A stretch of DNA of 64,000 bases from Heliophilum fasciatum. GTDB taxonomy: Bacteria > Bacillota > Desulfitobacteriia > Heliobacteriales > Heliobacteriaceae. The notes under the pieces are model-generated. The model saw only the letters and a list, made by a program, of their open reading frames with translations. It was not told the origin of the DNA and searched no databases. Of this stretch, positions 43,411 through 51,361 are shown in pieces. The stretch's first letter is position 1. Every line of letters begins with the position of its first letter. The translations under genes and the position numbers were made by a program. The DNA lies in assembly GCF_004341395.1 (NCBI RefSeq), contig NZ_SLXT01000004.1:113846-177845 (forward strand), given 5' to 3'.

Positions 43411-43438
43411 TTGCAAAAACAGCGTCAGATGCTATACT
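43411..43438 (+). promoter_or_regulatory. Promoter for spo0B-obg
   Basis: TTGCAA, 16-bp spacer, TATACT with TGC directly before it (extended -10). It gives a leader of about 120 nt in which I see no clear structure. Confidence 0.6.
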
Positions 43439-43566
43439 TTGGGGTACAATCACTAGGAGAAGCACAGCATCGACGGTGCCAAGGAAGGGTCATAGCAGTA
43501 TCCAAAACGACAACATTTGCACATCCCGCACAGGCAGTACCGTACCTATAATAGGGAGGAACAACA

Positions 43567-44169
43567 ATGACCACGACGTTGGAGCAAGCCTTTGCACCGG
43601 GCGCAGAAGATTGGCTTGCCTTGTGGCGCCATCTTCGCCATGATCAAGTCAACCACATGCAAGTGATCCTGGGCTACTTGCAAATGGGCAGCACCGAACG
43701 GGCCATGAATTACGCGCGAACGACGGCCGCCCACCTGCAAGAAGCCGGCAATGTCCTGGCCATCGGCGTGCAGCCAGTCGCCATTGCCATAGTCATTGAA
43801 AGCCATCACTTGAGCCGGCAGGGAATTGAACTGACCGTGTATGTCGCCCGTGACTGGGATCCGGCCCCCTGGCAAAGCGAGGGAGCTGCGCGGCACCTGG
43901 CCCAGGCGGCCCTGACCGCGATTCAAAAGGCCATCGACCAGCGTAACCTAGGGAGGGACAATGCTGGCGCCGAAGACGAAAACCGGTGGAACGACGAAGA
44001 AAGCGAAGCCAACCAATTAAGCTTACGCTTTCAAGGCGGTAGCCCAACAACAGGCAACCCATCGGCAAGCACCCCACCGTCCCTCATCGCTTGCTGGACC
44101 CATGATCCCGACAACGTCGTTACGTACCCGCTAGACACCTTGGATCACATCGCCATCGACGCTTCCTAA
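43567..44169 (+). CDS. spo0B: Spo0B-type phosphotransferase
   Basis: A 200-aa protein with the SPOB_a dimerisation helix and its phospho-accepting histidine in WRHLRHDQVNHMQVILGYLQ (H25 by comparison with LRHD in Bacillus Spo0B). The rest is a degenerate ATPase-like domain, short and lacking N/G boxes. In the sporulation phosphorelay Spo0B passes phosphate from Spo0F to Spo0A. Location between rpmA and obg matches Bacillus. Residues 130-180 are polar and low-complexity. Confidence 0.85.
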   Translation: MTTTLEQAFAPGAEDWLALWRHLRHDQVNHMQVILGYLQMGSTERAMNYARTTAAHLQEAGNVLAIGVQPVAIAIVIESHHLSRQGIELTVYVARDWDPAPWQSEGAARHLAQAALTAIQKAIDQRNLGRDNAGAEDENRWNDEESEANQLSLRFQGGSPTTGNPSASTPPSLIACWTHDPDNVVTYPLDTLDHIAIDAS

Positions 44170-44210
44170 CACACCGCACCCCCGAACCACACAAAAGGAG
44201 CAAACCAAGC

Positions 44211-45521
44211 ATGTTTTATGATCGCGCCAAAATCTACGTCAAAGGCGGCGACGGCGGCAACGGCATCGTCGCCTTTCGGCGAGAAAAATACGTTCCCCTC
44301 GGCGGACCGGCCGGCGGCGACGGCGGAGCCGGCGGCAGCGTCATCTTCATCGGTGACGAAGGCCTGCGCACCTTGATCGACTTTCGCTACCAAAAACACT
44401 ACAAAGCCGAGCGCGGCGAACACGGCACCGGCAAAAACCAGTTCGGCAGCAACGGCGGCGACCGCATCGCCAAAGTGCCCGTCGGCACCGTGATCAAAGA
44501 TGCCGACACCGGTGAACTGATCGCCGACATCACCGAAGAAGGCCAACGCGTCGTCGTCGCCAAAGGCGGCCGCGGCGGCCGAGGCAACACCAAATTCGCC
44601 ACCGCCAACAACCCAGCACCAGGCTTTGCCGAAAACGGTGAACCCGGTCAAGAACGGTGGCTGGCCATGGAACTGAAACTACTCGCCGACGTAGGTCTCG
44701 TCGGTTTCCCCAACGCCGGCAAATCCACACTGATCGCCGCCGTCTCCGCAGCGCGGCCCAAAGTCGCCGACTATCCCTTTACCACCTTAGAACCTCATCT
44801 GGGCGTTGTCAGCGTCGAAGAAGGCAAAAGCTTCGTCCTCGCCGACATCCCCGGTTTGATCGAAGGCGCCCACAGCGGCGTCGGCTTAGGCCATGAATTC
44901 CTGCGCCATACTGAGCGGACCCGCCTCCTCATTCACGTCATCGACATCGCCGGCAGCGAAGGCCGGGACCCGCTGGAAGACTATGACATCATCGAACGCG
45001 AACTGGCGCTATATAAACCGGAACTGGCCGCCAAACCACGCATCATCGCCGCCAACAAAATGGATCTGCCCGAAGCCACTGAAAACCTGGCGCGGCTCCA
45101 AGCCAAAATCGGCGACACCGTCGAGATCTTCGCCGTTTCCGCCGCCACCAACCAGGGCCTTACCCCCCTCGTCTACGCCACCTACCGGAAACTCGAAGCG
45201 ATCGCGCAAGAAGCGCCCGTGCCCATCGAGCCCAACAGCCATCTCGACGTCAAAGTCAGCGGCGCCAAAGCACCGCGCTTTACCATCAAAAAAGATCCCG
45301 ACGGCACCTACATCGTTGGCGGTGCCGAAGTAGAGCGTCACCTGGCACGGACCAACTTCGACAACGAAGAGGCAGTGACACGGTTCCAGCGCATCCTCGA
45401 CGTAATGGGCGTGGACCAAGCACTGCGCGATGCCGGCGCCAAACACGGCGACACGATCCGCATCAAGGAACTGGAATTCGACTTCTACGAATACGGCCAC
45501 GACCTCGAAGAAGAGGAGTAA
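44211..45521 (+). CDS. obgE: GTPase Obg
   Basis: A 436-aa ribosome-assembly GTPase with the glycine-rich Obg fold (1-158, repeated GGDGGNG and GGRGGRGN motifs), the G domain (P-loop [23 protein letters not shown]) and a C-terminal OCT domain (about 350-425) ending in an acidic tail. It assists 50S maturation and links to stringent and sporulation control. AAAGGAG precedes the ATG. Confidence 0.97.
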   Translation: MFYDRAKIYVKGGDGGNGIVAFRREKYVPLGGPAGGDGGAGGSVIFIGDEGLRTLIDFRYQKHYKAERGEHGTGKNQFGSNGGDRIAKVPVGTVIKDADTGELIADITEEGQRVVVAKGGRGGRGNTKFATANNPAPGFAENGEPGQERWLAMELKLLADVGLVGFPNAGKSTLIAAVSAARPKVADYPFTTLEPHLGVVSVEEGKSFVLADIPGLIEGAHSGVGLGHEFLRHTERTRLLIHVIDIAGSEGRDPLEDYDIIERELALYKPELAAKPRIIAANKMDLPEATENLARLQAKIGDTVEIFAVSAATNQGLTPLVYATYRKLEAIAQEAPVPIEPNSHLDVKVSGAKAPRFTIKKDPDGTYIVGGAEVERHLARTNFDNEEAVTRFQRILDVMGVDQALRDAGAKHGDTIRIKELEFDFYEYGHDLEEEE

Positions 45522-45533
45522 TTGTCCCCACAG

Positions 45534-45594
45534 CATACCGCCATGGCAACCCCAAGGCATACCTGCACGGCAACCCCAAGGCATACCCCCAAGG
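45534..45594 (+). repeat. 24-bp minisatellite between obg and proB
   Basis: Two 24-bp copies (45534-45557 and 45558-45581) sharing the core GGCAACCCCAAGG, then a partial third (45582-45594). The partial copy runs into the AAGGAG site of proB, so repeat number could affect translation spacing little but intergenic length directly. Confidence 0.85.
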
Positions 45595-45606
45595 AGTGAC
45601 CCCCCT

Positions 45607-46446
45607 ATGCGTTCTCGCCAAGAACTGGCCCAAGCCCGGCGCATCGTCGTCAAAGTCGGCACGAGCACCGTGACCCACAGCACCGGCAAGCTCAACCTGG
45701 AACAGATCGAAAAAATCGTCCGCCAGCTGGCCGATCTGGCCAACCGCGGCCACGAAGTCCTGCTCGTCACCTCCGGCGCCGTCGGAGCCGGTATGGGTCG
45801 GCTGGGCCTGCAGCAAAAACCCCAAACGATCCCGGAAAAACAAGCCTGCGCCGCCGTCGGCCAAGGCCTGCTCCTGCACATGTATGAAAAGATGTTTGCC
45901 GAATACGGCCAAATCGTCGCCCAAGTGCTCTTAACCCGCGACGACCTGGCTATTGAAAACCGCCATATCAACGCCGCCAACGCCCTGGAAGCCCTCCTGC
46001 GGTCCGGCGCCATACCGATCATCAATGAAAATGACACCGTCGCCGTCGACGAGATCCGCGTCGGCGATAACGACACCTTGTCGGCCCTCGTGGCCAGCCT
46101 CGTGCACAGCGACGTCCTGGTACTCCTGACCGACATTGACGGGCTCTACACGGCCAACCCGCGCCAAGATCCCGAGGCGCAACTGATCACCTACGTGGAT
46201 GAAATCACGCCAGACATCACAGCCATGGCCGCCGGCGCCGGTTCCAAGCTGGGCACCGGCGGCATGACGACAAAACTGCAAGCCGCGTCCATCGCCGCCG
46301 ATGCCGGCGCAGCCATGGTGATCGCCCGCAGTTCCTTGCCCAACGTCCTGCGCAAAATCATGGCCGGCGAACCGGTAGGTACTTTTTTTGCGGCCAAAGC
46401 CAGCCGCAAGACCACCCCTGAGGTTAACGCCGAGGCCAATGCTTGA
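45607..46446 (+). CDS. proB: Glutamate 5-kinase without PUA domain
   Basis: A 279-aa amino-acid kinase that phosphorylates glutamate in proline synthesis. It has [37 protein letters not shown] and [12 protein letters not shown]. The protein ends after the kinase domain; the C-terminal RNA-binding-like PUA domain found in many ProB proteins (total about 370 aa) is absent. Short ProB proteins of this kind exist in other species. AAGGAG precedes the ATG. Confidence 0.93.
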   Translation: MRSRQELAQARRIVVKVGTSTVTHSTGKLNLEQIEKIVRQLADLANRGHEVLLVTSGAVGAGMGRLGLQQKPQTIPEKQACAAVGQGLLLHMYEKMFAEYGQIVAQVLLTRDDLAIENRHINAANALEALLRSGAIPIINENDTVAVDEIRVGDNDTLSALVASLVHSDVLVLLTDIDGLYTANPRQDPEAQLITYVDEITPDITAMAAGAGSKLGTGGMTTKLQAASIAADAGAAMVIARSSLPNVLRKIMAGEPVGTFFAAKASRKTTPEVNAEANA

Positions 46447-46535
46447 GCCAACGCCAAGGCTAATGTCGGGGCCACCCCCGCACCGCACAACCCCACCTTG
46501 ACCCCGACCCCTAACGGATAGGAGGAGGAACCCCA
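46447..46535 (+). other. proB-proA gap with decayed repeats
   Basis: The proB end and gap hold two imperfect 24-bp units (around 46424-46471, sharing AACGCC-AGGC-AATG) and a C-rich stretch. No promoter or terminator is seen. TAGGAGGAGG for proA ends the gap. Confidence 0.4.
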
Positions 46536-47792
46536 ATGATCGCTTTTGAAGAACTAAGCCGCAAAGGCCAAAAAGCCAAAGATGCGGCCTATGAGTTAAG
46601 CACCTTTTCATCGATACAAAAAAACCAAGCCCTCCAAGCGATGGCCGACGCCTTAAAGGCCCAGCAAGACGAGATCCTGGCGGCCAACGCTATCGACGTC
46701 GAAGCAGGCAAGCAAAAAGGCATGTCCAAAGCGCTGCTCGATCGCTTGCTCCTAACACCCAAGCGCATCGACGAAATGGCCCAAGGCCTGATCGACCTGA
46801 TCAGCCTGCCCGATCCGATCGGCGAAGTATTGAGCCAAAAACGCCGCCCCAACGGCCTGGAAATCGCCAAGATGCGGGTGCCCCTGGGCGTCGTCGGCAT
46901 TATCTATGAAGCGCGGCCCAATGTGACCGTCGACGCCGCCGGCCTGTGCATCAAATCCGGTAACGCCACCTTGCTCCGCGGCGGTTCCGAAGCGATCCAC
47001 TCCAACATCGCCTTGATCAAAGTCATTGCCGCCGCCGCCACCGCAGCTGGCCTGCCCGACGGCGCGATCCAACTGATCGAAGATACACGCCGCGAAGTGG
47101 CCCAGGCCATGATGACGATGAACGAATACATCGATGTGCTGATCCCCCGCGGCGGCGCCGGCTTGATCCAAACCGTCGTCAAAACGGCCACCGTCCCGGT
47201 CATCGAAACCGGCGTCGGCAACTGCCACATCTTTGTGGACAAAAGCGCCGATCTAACCATGGCCGAAAAGATCATCATCAATGCCAAAACCCAGCGCCCC
47301 GGCGTCTGCAACGCCATGGAAACGCTGCTGGTGCACGAAGAGGTAGCAGCCACCTTCCTGCCGCAAATCGCCCAAGCGCTGCAGCAAAAAAACGTAGAAC
47401 TGCGCGGCTGCCCGCAAACCAGCAAAATCATCGCTGGCATCCAAGCAGCGACCGACGAAGACTACGCCACCGAGTTTCTCGATCTGATCCTGGCCGTACG
47501 CGTCGTGGCCCACTTTGACGAAGCCTTGGAACATATTCGCCGCTACAGCTCGGGCCACTCCGAAGCGATCATCACCAACGATTACAGCCGGGCACGCAAG
47601 TTTACCCAGCGCGTCGATGCCGCCGCCGTCTATGTCAACGCTTCCACACGCTTCACCGACGGCTCCCAGTTCGGCCTAGGCGCCGAGATCGGCATTTCCA
47701 CACAAAAACTGCACAGCCGCGGACCGATGGGCCTGGAAGAGTTGACAACGATCAAATACATCGGCTACGGCGACGGCCAAGTGCGGGAGTAA
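46536..47792 (+). CDS. proA: Gamma-glutamyl phosphate reductase
   Basis: A 418-aa NADPH enzyme converting glutamyl-5-phosphate to glutamate semialdehyde, the step after ProB. The catalytic cysteine is in KTQRPGVCNAMETLLVH, with NVTVDAAGLCIKSGNATLLR and GRRGGAG-like LIPRGGAGLIQ motifs. TAGGAGGAGG lies just upstream. Confidence 0.96.
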   Translation: MIAFEELSRKGQKAKDAAYELSTFSSIQKNQALQAMADALKAQQDEILAANAIDVEAGKQKGMSKALLDRLLLTPKRIDEMAQGLIDLISLPDPIGEVLSQKRRPNGLEIAKMRVPLGVVGIIYEARPNVTVDAAGLCIKSGNATLLRGGSEAIHSNIALIKVIAAAATAAGLPDGAIQLIEDTRREVAQAMMTMNEYIDVLIPRGGAGLIQTVVKTATVPVIETGVGNCHIFVDKSADLTMAEKIIINAKTQRPGVCNAMETLLVHEEVAATFLPQIAQALQQKNVELRGCPQTSKIIAGIQAATDEDYATEFLDLILAVRVVAHFDEALEHIRRYSSGHSEAIITNDYSRARKFTQRVDAAAVYVNASTRFTDGSQFGLGAEIGISTQKLHSRGPMGLEELTTIKYIGYGDGQVRE

Positions 47793-47795
47793 CCG

Positions 47796-48395
47796 ATGCG
47801 CATTGGCATCATGGGCGGTACCTTCGACCCGATCCACTACGGCCACCTGGTCACGGCTGAAGCAGCGGCCGAACAATTTCAACTGGACACGGTGCTGTTT
47901 GTGCCGGCCGGTCAACCGCCCCATAAACATGCCCGAAAAGTCACCGACCCCTGGCGCCGGTACTACCTGACGGAACTGGCCATCCAAAGCAACCCGCGCT
48001 TTTGCTTATCCTCCATCGAGATCGAACGAAGCGGCATGAGCTACACTATCGACACGGTGCGCGCGCTGCAGGAAAGTTACGGCCCCGACGCCGACCTTTA
48101 CTTTATCACCGGCGCCGACGCTCTCCTGGAAATCATGACATGGCATCGCATTGATGAATTGATCCGTTCCTGCTACTTTATCGCCGCCTACCGGCCCGGC
48201 TATGACCCGGAAGAACTGCATCGAGCCATCGCCGAGTGGCAAGGGCGGGGCGGTCGCTTTCACTTGCTGGAAGTACCGGCCCTGGCTATCTCCTCGACCG
48301 ATATCCGGGAACGACGCCGGCAAAACCGCTCGATCAAATATCTCCTGCCGGAACCGGTCGAGCAAGCGATCATCGCCAACGGCGATTATCAATAA
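47796..48395 (+). CDS. nadD: Nicotinate-nucleotide adenylyltransferase
   Basis: A 199-aa nucleotidyltransferase making deamido-NAD from nicotinate mononucleotide and ATP. Motifs are GGTFDPIHYGHL (T/HxGH), PPHKHA and the C-terminal ISSTDIRERR. It begins 3 bp after proA, so it is co-translated. Confidence 0.95.
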   Translation: MRIGIMGGTFDPIHYGHLVTAEAAAEQFQLDTVLFVPAGQPPHKHARKVTDPWRRYYLTELAIQSNPRFCLSSIEIERSGMSYTIDTVRALQESYGPDADLYFITGADALLEIMTWHRIDELIRSCYFIAAYRPGYDPEELHRAIAEWQGRGGRFHLLEVPALAISSTDIRERRRQNRSIKYLLPEPVEQAIIANGDYQ

Positions 48396-48536
48396 ACGGC
48401 ACTAGCGATAAACATCAACCAGCAATGAACCATGTATAACCCGCCCCCTTGCGGTCATACTAAAAGCGCAAGCGACAGTACGAAGGACAAAGGCGTCCCC
48501 CGTATCGTCCAAAGATCCGATGTGAGGTGAAAGTAT

Positions 48537-48791
48537 TTGGCACGGACACTGTATGTAGGCAATCTCCCTTGGGCAACCAAGCCGGAACAATTGACGGACT
48601 TATTTGCCCCCTATGGGGAAGTGATCAGCAGCCGCATTATTACCGACCGTGAAACCGGTCGATCGCGCGGATTCGGCTTCGTCGAAGTCGGCGATCAAGA
48701 AGCCGAGCGCATGGTAGAAGCCATGAACGGCGCAGAGTTTGAAGGTCGTCAACTGACCGTCAACGAAGCCAAGCCGCGGCAAGGAGAGTAA
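48537..48791 (+). CDS. Single-RRM RNA-binding protein
   Basis: An 84-aa protein that is one RNA recognition motif: RNP2 LYVGNLPW and RNP1 RGFGFVEV, with a short charged tail. Such small RRM proteins are known in cyanobacteria and scattered Clostridia, often linked to cold or stress. TTG start with GAGGTGAAAG upstream. The 141-bp gap before it has no strong promoter. It is inserted between nadD and yqeK, which are adjacent in many Firmicutes. Confidence 0.88.
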   Translation: MARTLYVGNLPWATKPEQLTDLFAPYGEVISSRIITDRETGRSRGFGFVEVGDQEAERMVEAMNGAEFEGRQLTVNEAKPRQGE

Positions 48792-48808
48792 AAGAGATAA
48801 ATTCACAC

Positions 48809-48839
48809 AGCCTCCTGGACCGCATGGTGCCAGGAGGCT
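48809..48839 (+). other. Strong 10-bp hairpin after the RRM gene
   Basis: AGCCTCCTGG pairs with CCAGGAGGCT around an 11-base loop, but AAAACC rather than U follows, so it is not a typical terminator. Its 3' arm contains AGGAGG. It could be an mRNA end-stabiliser or a site bound by the RRM protein (inference). Confidence 0.5.
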
Positions 48840-48865
48840 AAAACCTGTTACGGGTGGGGAAGAGG

Positions 48866-49456
48866 ATGAACCACAACCTTGTTGACCGGATTCAGCAGGA
48901 CCTCACAGACGGCCTTAGCCCCCTGCGCTTGACCCACGTCCTGGGTGTAGCCGATACAGCCCGGCAGTTGGCCCTGCAGCACGGCCAAGACGCCGACCAA
49001 GCCTACCTGGCCGGCCTGCTCCATGACATTGCCCGCGAATGGGATTATGAACGACTCAAAGCCGCCAGCGCGCACCTGACGCTGCCCTTTGACCGCGAAG
49101 ACCGGCAAAACAAAGAACTGCTCCATGCCTTTGTCGGCGCCGACATCGCCGCCAGGCACTACGGCGTGACCGATGAGCCGGTCCTGCAAGCGATTCGCTC
49201 CCATACACTGGCCCGCGCCGCCATGACACCGCTGGAACTGATCATTTTGATCAGCGACAAAATTGAGCCGAACCGCCATTATCCCGGCGTGGACGATTTG
49301 CGCCAATTGGCAACGCAGTCCTTGTTGCAAGCGGCCCTGGCTTGTCTCAACCAATCACTGACGATCACCATCAAACGCGGCATCGCCATCCACCTCTGGA
49401 CAGTGGAAGCCCGCAACGATCTATTAACCCAAATAAAAAAACAAGGGGGACCCTAA
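48866..49456 (+). CDS. yqeK: YqeK-type HD-domain Ap4A hydrolase
   Basis: A 196-aa HD-domain phosphohydrolase. The metal motif is LLHDIAREWD with earlier THVLGVADTA and later SHTLARAAMTPLELIILISDKIE. YqeK enzymes split Ap4A symmetrically into two ADP. I start it at the ATG at 48866, preceded by GGTGGGG; a GTG 12 bases upstream overlaps that site. Two bp separate it from rsfS. Confidence 0.9.
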   Translation: MNHNLVDRIQQDLTDGLSPLRLTHVLGVADTARQLALQHGQDADQAYLAGLLHDIAREWDYERLKAASAHLTLPFDREDRQNKELLHAFVGADIAARHYGVTDEPVLQAIRSHTLARAAMTPLELIILISDKIEPNRHYPGVDDLRQLATQSLLQAALACLNQSLTITIKRGIAIHLWTVEARNDLLTQIKKQGGP

Positions 49457-49458
49457 CC

Positions 49459-49824
49459 ATGACTGATCCCAAAACCGTCGCCATCGCCATTGCCGAAGCG
49501 GCCTCCGAAAAAAAAGCCATGGACATTATGCTGCTGGACCTGCGGGAAAAATCCAACGTAACCGACTACTTTGTCATCTGCTCCGGCAACTCCGTACCGC
49601 AAGTGCAAGCCATCGCCCAAAACATTGAAGACAAAATGAAAGAAAGCGACCTGCGCGTCCTCCGTACCGAAGGCTATCGCGAAGGCCGCTGGGTACTGCT
49701 CGACTTTGGCAGTGTTGTCGTGCACATCTTCCGACCGGAAACGCGGGACTACTACTCCTTAGAGCGCCTCTGGGGCGATGCACCACGCGCCGTAGAACCG
49801 AACTTCAGCGAATTTGTGCAATAA
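49459..49824 (+). CDS. rsfS: Ribosomal silencing factor RsfS
   Basis: A 121-aa protein that binds L14 and blocks subunit joining when nutrients are scarce. Family motifs are DIMLLDLREKSNVTDYFVIC, EGYREGRWVLLDFGSVVVHIF and YSLERLWGDA. The start at 49459 is set by AAGGGGG upstream and by the yqeK stop. Confidence 0.95.
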   Translation: MTDPKTVAIAIAEAASEKKAMDIMLLDLREKSNVTDYFVICSGNSVPQVQAIAQNIEDKMKESDLRVLRTEGYREGRWVLLDFGSVVVHIFRPETRDYYSLERLWGDAPRAVEPNFSEFVQ

Positions 49825-49851
49825 AGCAGTGCTAACTTTTTTCTTCAAAGG

Positions 49852-49871
49852 TTGATAAACTAGTTTATCAA
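49852..49871. promoter_or_regulatory. Perfect 20-bp palindrome before the methyltransferase gene
   Basis: TTGATAAACT followed immediately by its exact complement. It lies in the 91-bp gap between rsfS and the methyltransferase gene. Size and symmetry suit a dimeric repressor site, though it could also fold as an RNA hairpin. No GC-rich stem or T-run, so not a terminator. Confidence 0.55.
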
Positions 49872-49915
49872 TTCATCGGCTGATAATTCTATCGACAGAA
49901 CCTGAGGTGCCCACC

Positions 49916-50671
49916 ATGTACCAACAAATGGCCGACGTCTACGATCGCCTGATGAGCGATGTCGATTACGACGGTTGGATGCAGTTCACCGAAGCAGCCT
50001 TGCAAAAGTACAACTGCCGCCCCCGGCAAATCCTTGATCTTGCCTGCGGCACCGGCGCCATGACCGGGCGACTCTTACAGGCCGGCTACCGGGTGATCGG
50101 CGCCGACCAATCAACGGAAATGCTCTCCGTCAACGCGAACCGGCACGAAGACGCGATGCAGGGCGGACAACTTCTGCTCATCGCCCAGGACATGCGCAAG
50201 TTGGAACTCCATGCACCGGTCGATGCCGTCGTCTGCTACTTAGACAGCTTCAACTACCTCACCAGCGACACTGACCTACAGCAAACCTTTCAGCGCATCG
50301 CCCGCTGCCTCAAACCGGGCGGCCTGTTGCTTGCCGATATGCACAGCGAAACCAAAATCGCCCATGTGCTCGGCAACGAGACCTTCACCGAAGTGCATGA
50401 CGATCTGGTCTACATCTGGTCCAATACATACGATGCGGATACCCGGACGGTGGATATGGACTTGCTGTTTTTCGTCAAGCAGGAAAAAGGCCTCTACGAG
50501 CGTTTTGAAGAAAGCCACCGCCAAACTTGGTTTTCAGAAGCGACGATCAAAGCCAGCTTACAAAAGGCAGGCTTGCCCGTTCGCGGTTTCTACGGCGACA
50601 AGCAAGGCGGACCGGTCACGGAAAGCACAGAACGATATTTTTTCATCGCCCAACGGGAAGAAACATCGTAA
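49916..50671 (+). CDS. SAM-dependent methyltransferase (YqeM-like)
   Basis: A 251-aa class-I methyltransferase with the SAM motif ILDLACGTGAMTGRLL and DQSTEMLSVN. The start MYQQMADVYDRLM and position after yqeK-rsfS match Bacillus yqeM. The substrate is unknown. ATG at 49916 follows GAGGTG; a GTG nine bases upstream is part of that ribosome site. Confidence 0.88.
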   Translation: MYQQMADVYDRLMSDVDYDGWMQFTEAALQKYNCRPRQILDLACGTGAMTGRLLQAGYRVIGADQSTEMLSVNANRHEDAMQGGQLLLIAQDMRKLELHAPVDAVVCYLDSFNYLTSDTDLQQTFQRIARCLKPGGLLLADMHSETKIAHVLGNETFTEVHDDLVYIWSNTYDADTRTVDMDLLFFVKQEKGLYERFEESHRQTWFSEATIKASLQKAGLPVRGFYGDKQGGPVTESTERYFFIAQREETS

Positions 50672-50705
50672 ATCATAGAAAAATCCAAGCTGAAGGAGCA
50701 TTACT

Positions 50706-51329
50706 GTGAGTCAAATCATCCAAGCGATCGAAGGTTTCCTGACCCAGATCGTTACCTATCTTAACTCCTTCGGTTACCCCGGAGTCACCATCGGCATGGC
50801 CATAGAAAGCGCCTGCATCCCCTTACCGTCAGAGATCATCATGCCCCTGGGCGGTTACATGGCCTATCAAGGTACGATGACCCTCCTGGGCGTAGCCTTG
50901 GCCGGCACGATCGGTAACGTCATTGGCTCGCTGGTGGCCTACTACGCCGGACGTCAACTGGGTGCTGAGTTTATCTTTCGCTACTTTGGCTGGCTGATCT
51001 CCCGCAGTGAATACGGGGCAGCCGAACGGTGGTTTGCCCGCTGGGGCGACCGAGCCATCTTCATCAGCCGCATGCTGCCGGTGATTCGCACCTTTATCTC
51101 CCTGCCGGCAGGCATCGCCAAGATGGACGTCAAAAAGTTTACCCTCTATACCTTCGTCGGCTCCTTTCCCTGGTGCTTGGGGCTGGCCTACATCGGCTAC
51201 GCACTCGGCGAAAACTGGCAGTCCATACGCAAATACGGCCATGACATCGATATCGTGATCATTTCCGCCATTGCGCTCGTCTTTGCTTGGTGGTTGTGGC
51301 ACAAGATCAAAGACGCCCGTTCGGCGTAA
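50706..51329 (+). CDS. DedA/VTT-family membrane protein
   Basis: A 207-aa membrane protein with about five hydrophobic segments. DedA signatures are [54 protein letters not shown] and the amphipathic [10 protein letters not shown]. Family members help recycle undecaprenyl phosphate or phospholipids. GTG start with AAGGAG upstream. Confidence 0.92.
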   Translation: MSQIIQAIEGFLTQIVTYLNSFGYPGVTIGMAIESACIPLPSEIIMPLGGYMAYQGTMTLLGVALAGTIGNVIGSLVAYYAGRQLGAEFIFRYFGWLISRSEYGAAERWFARWGDRAIFISRMLPVIRTFISLPAGIAKMDVKKFTLYTFVGSFPWCLGLAYIGYALGENWQSIRKYGHDIDIVIISAIALVFAWWLWHKIKDARSA

Positions 51330-51361
51330 TCCAGAAGATTCCGAGGATACAGGAGGATATC

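Noticed and set aside
45534..45594. CRISPR-like array between obg and proB
   Set aside because: The units are direct tandem copies without spacers and no cas genes are near; this is a minisatellite.
48809..48839. Intrinsic terminator after the RRM gene
   Set aside because: The stem is strong but AAAACC follows instead of a U-run, so it is reported only as a hairpin.
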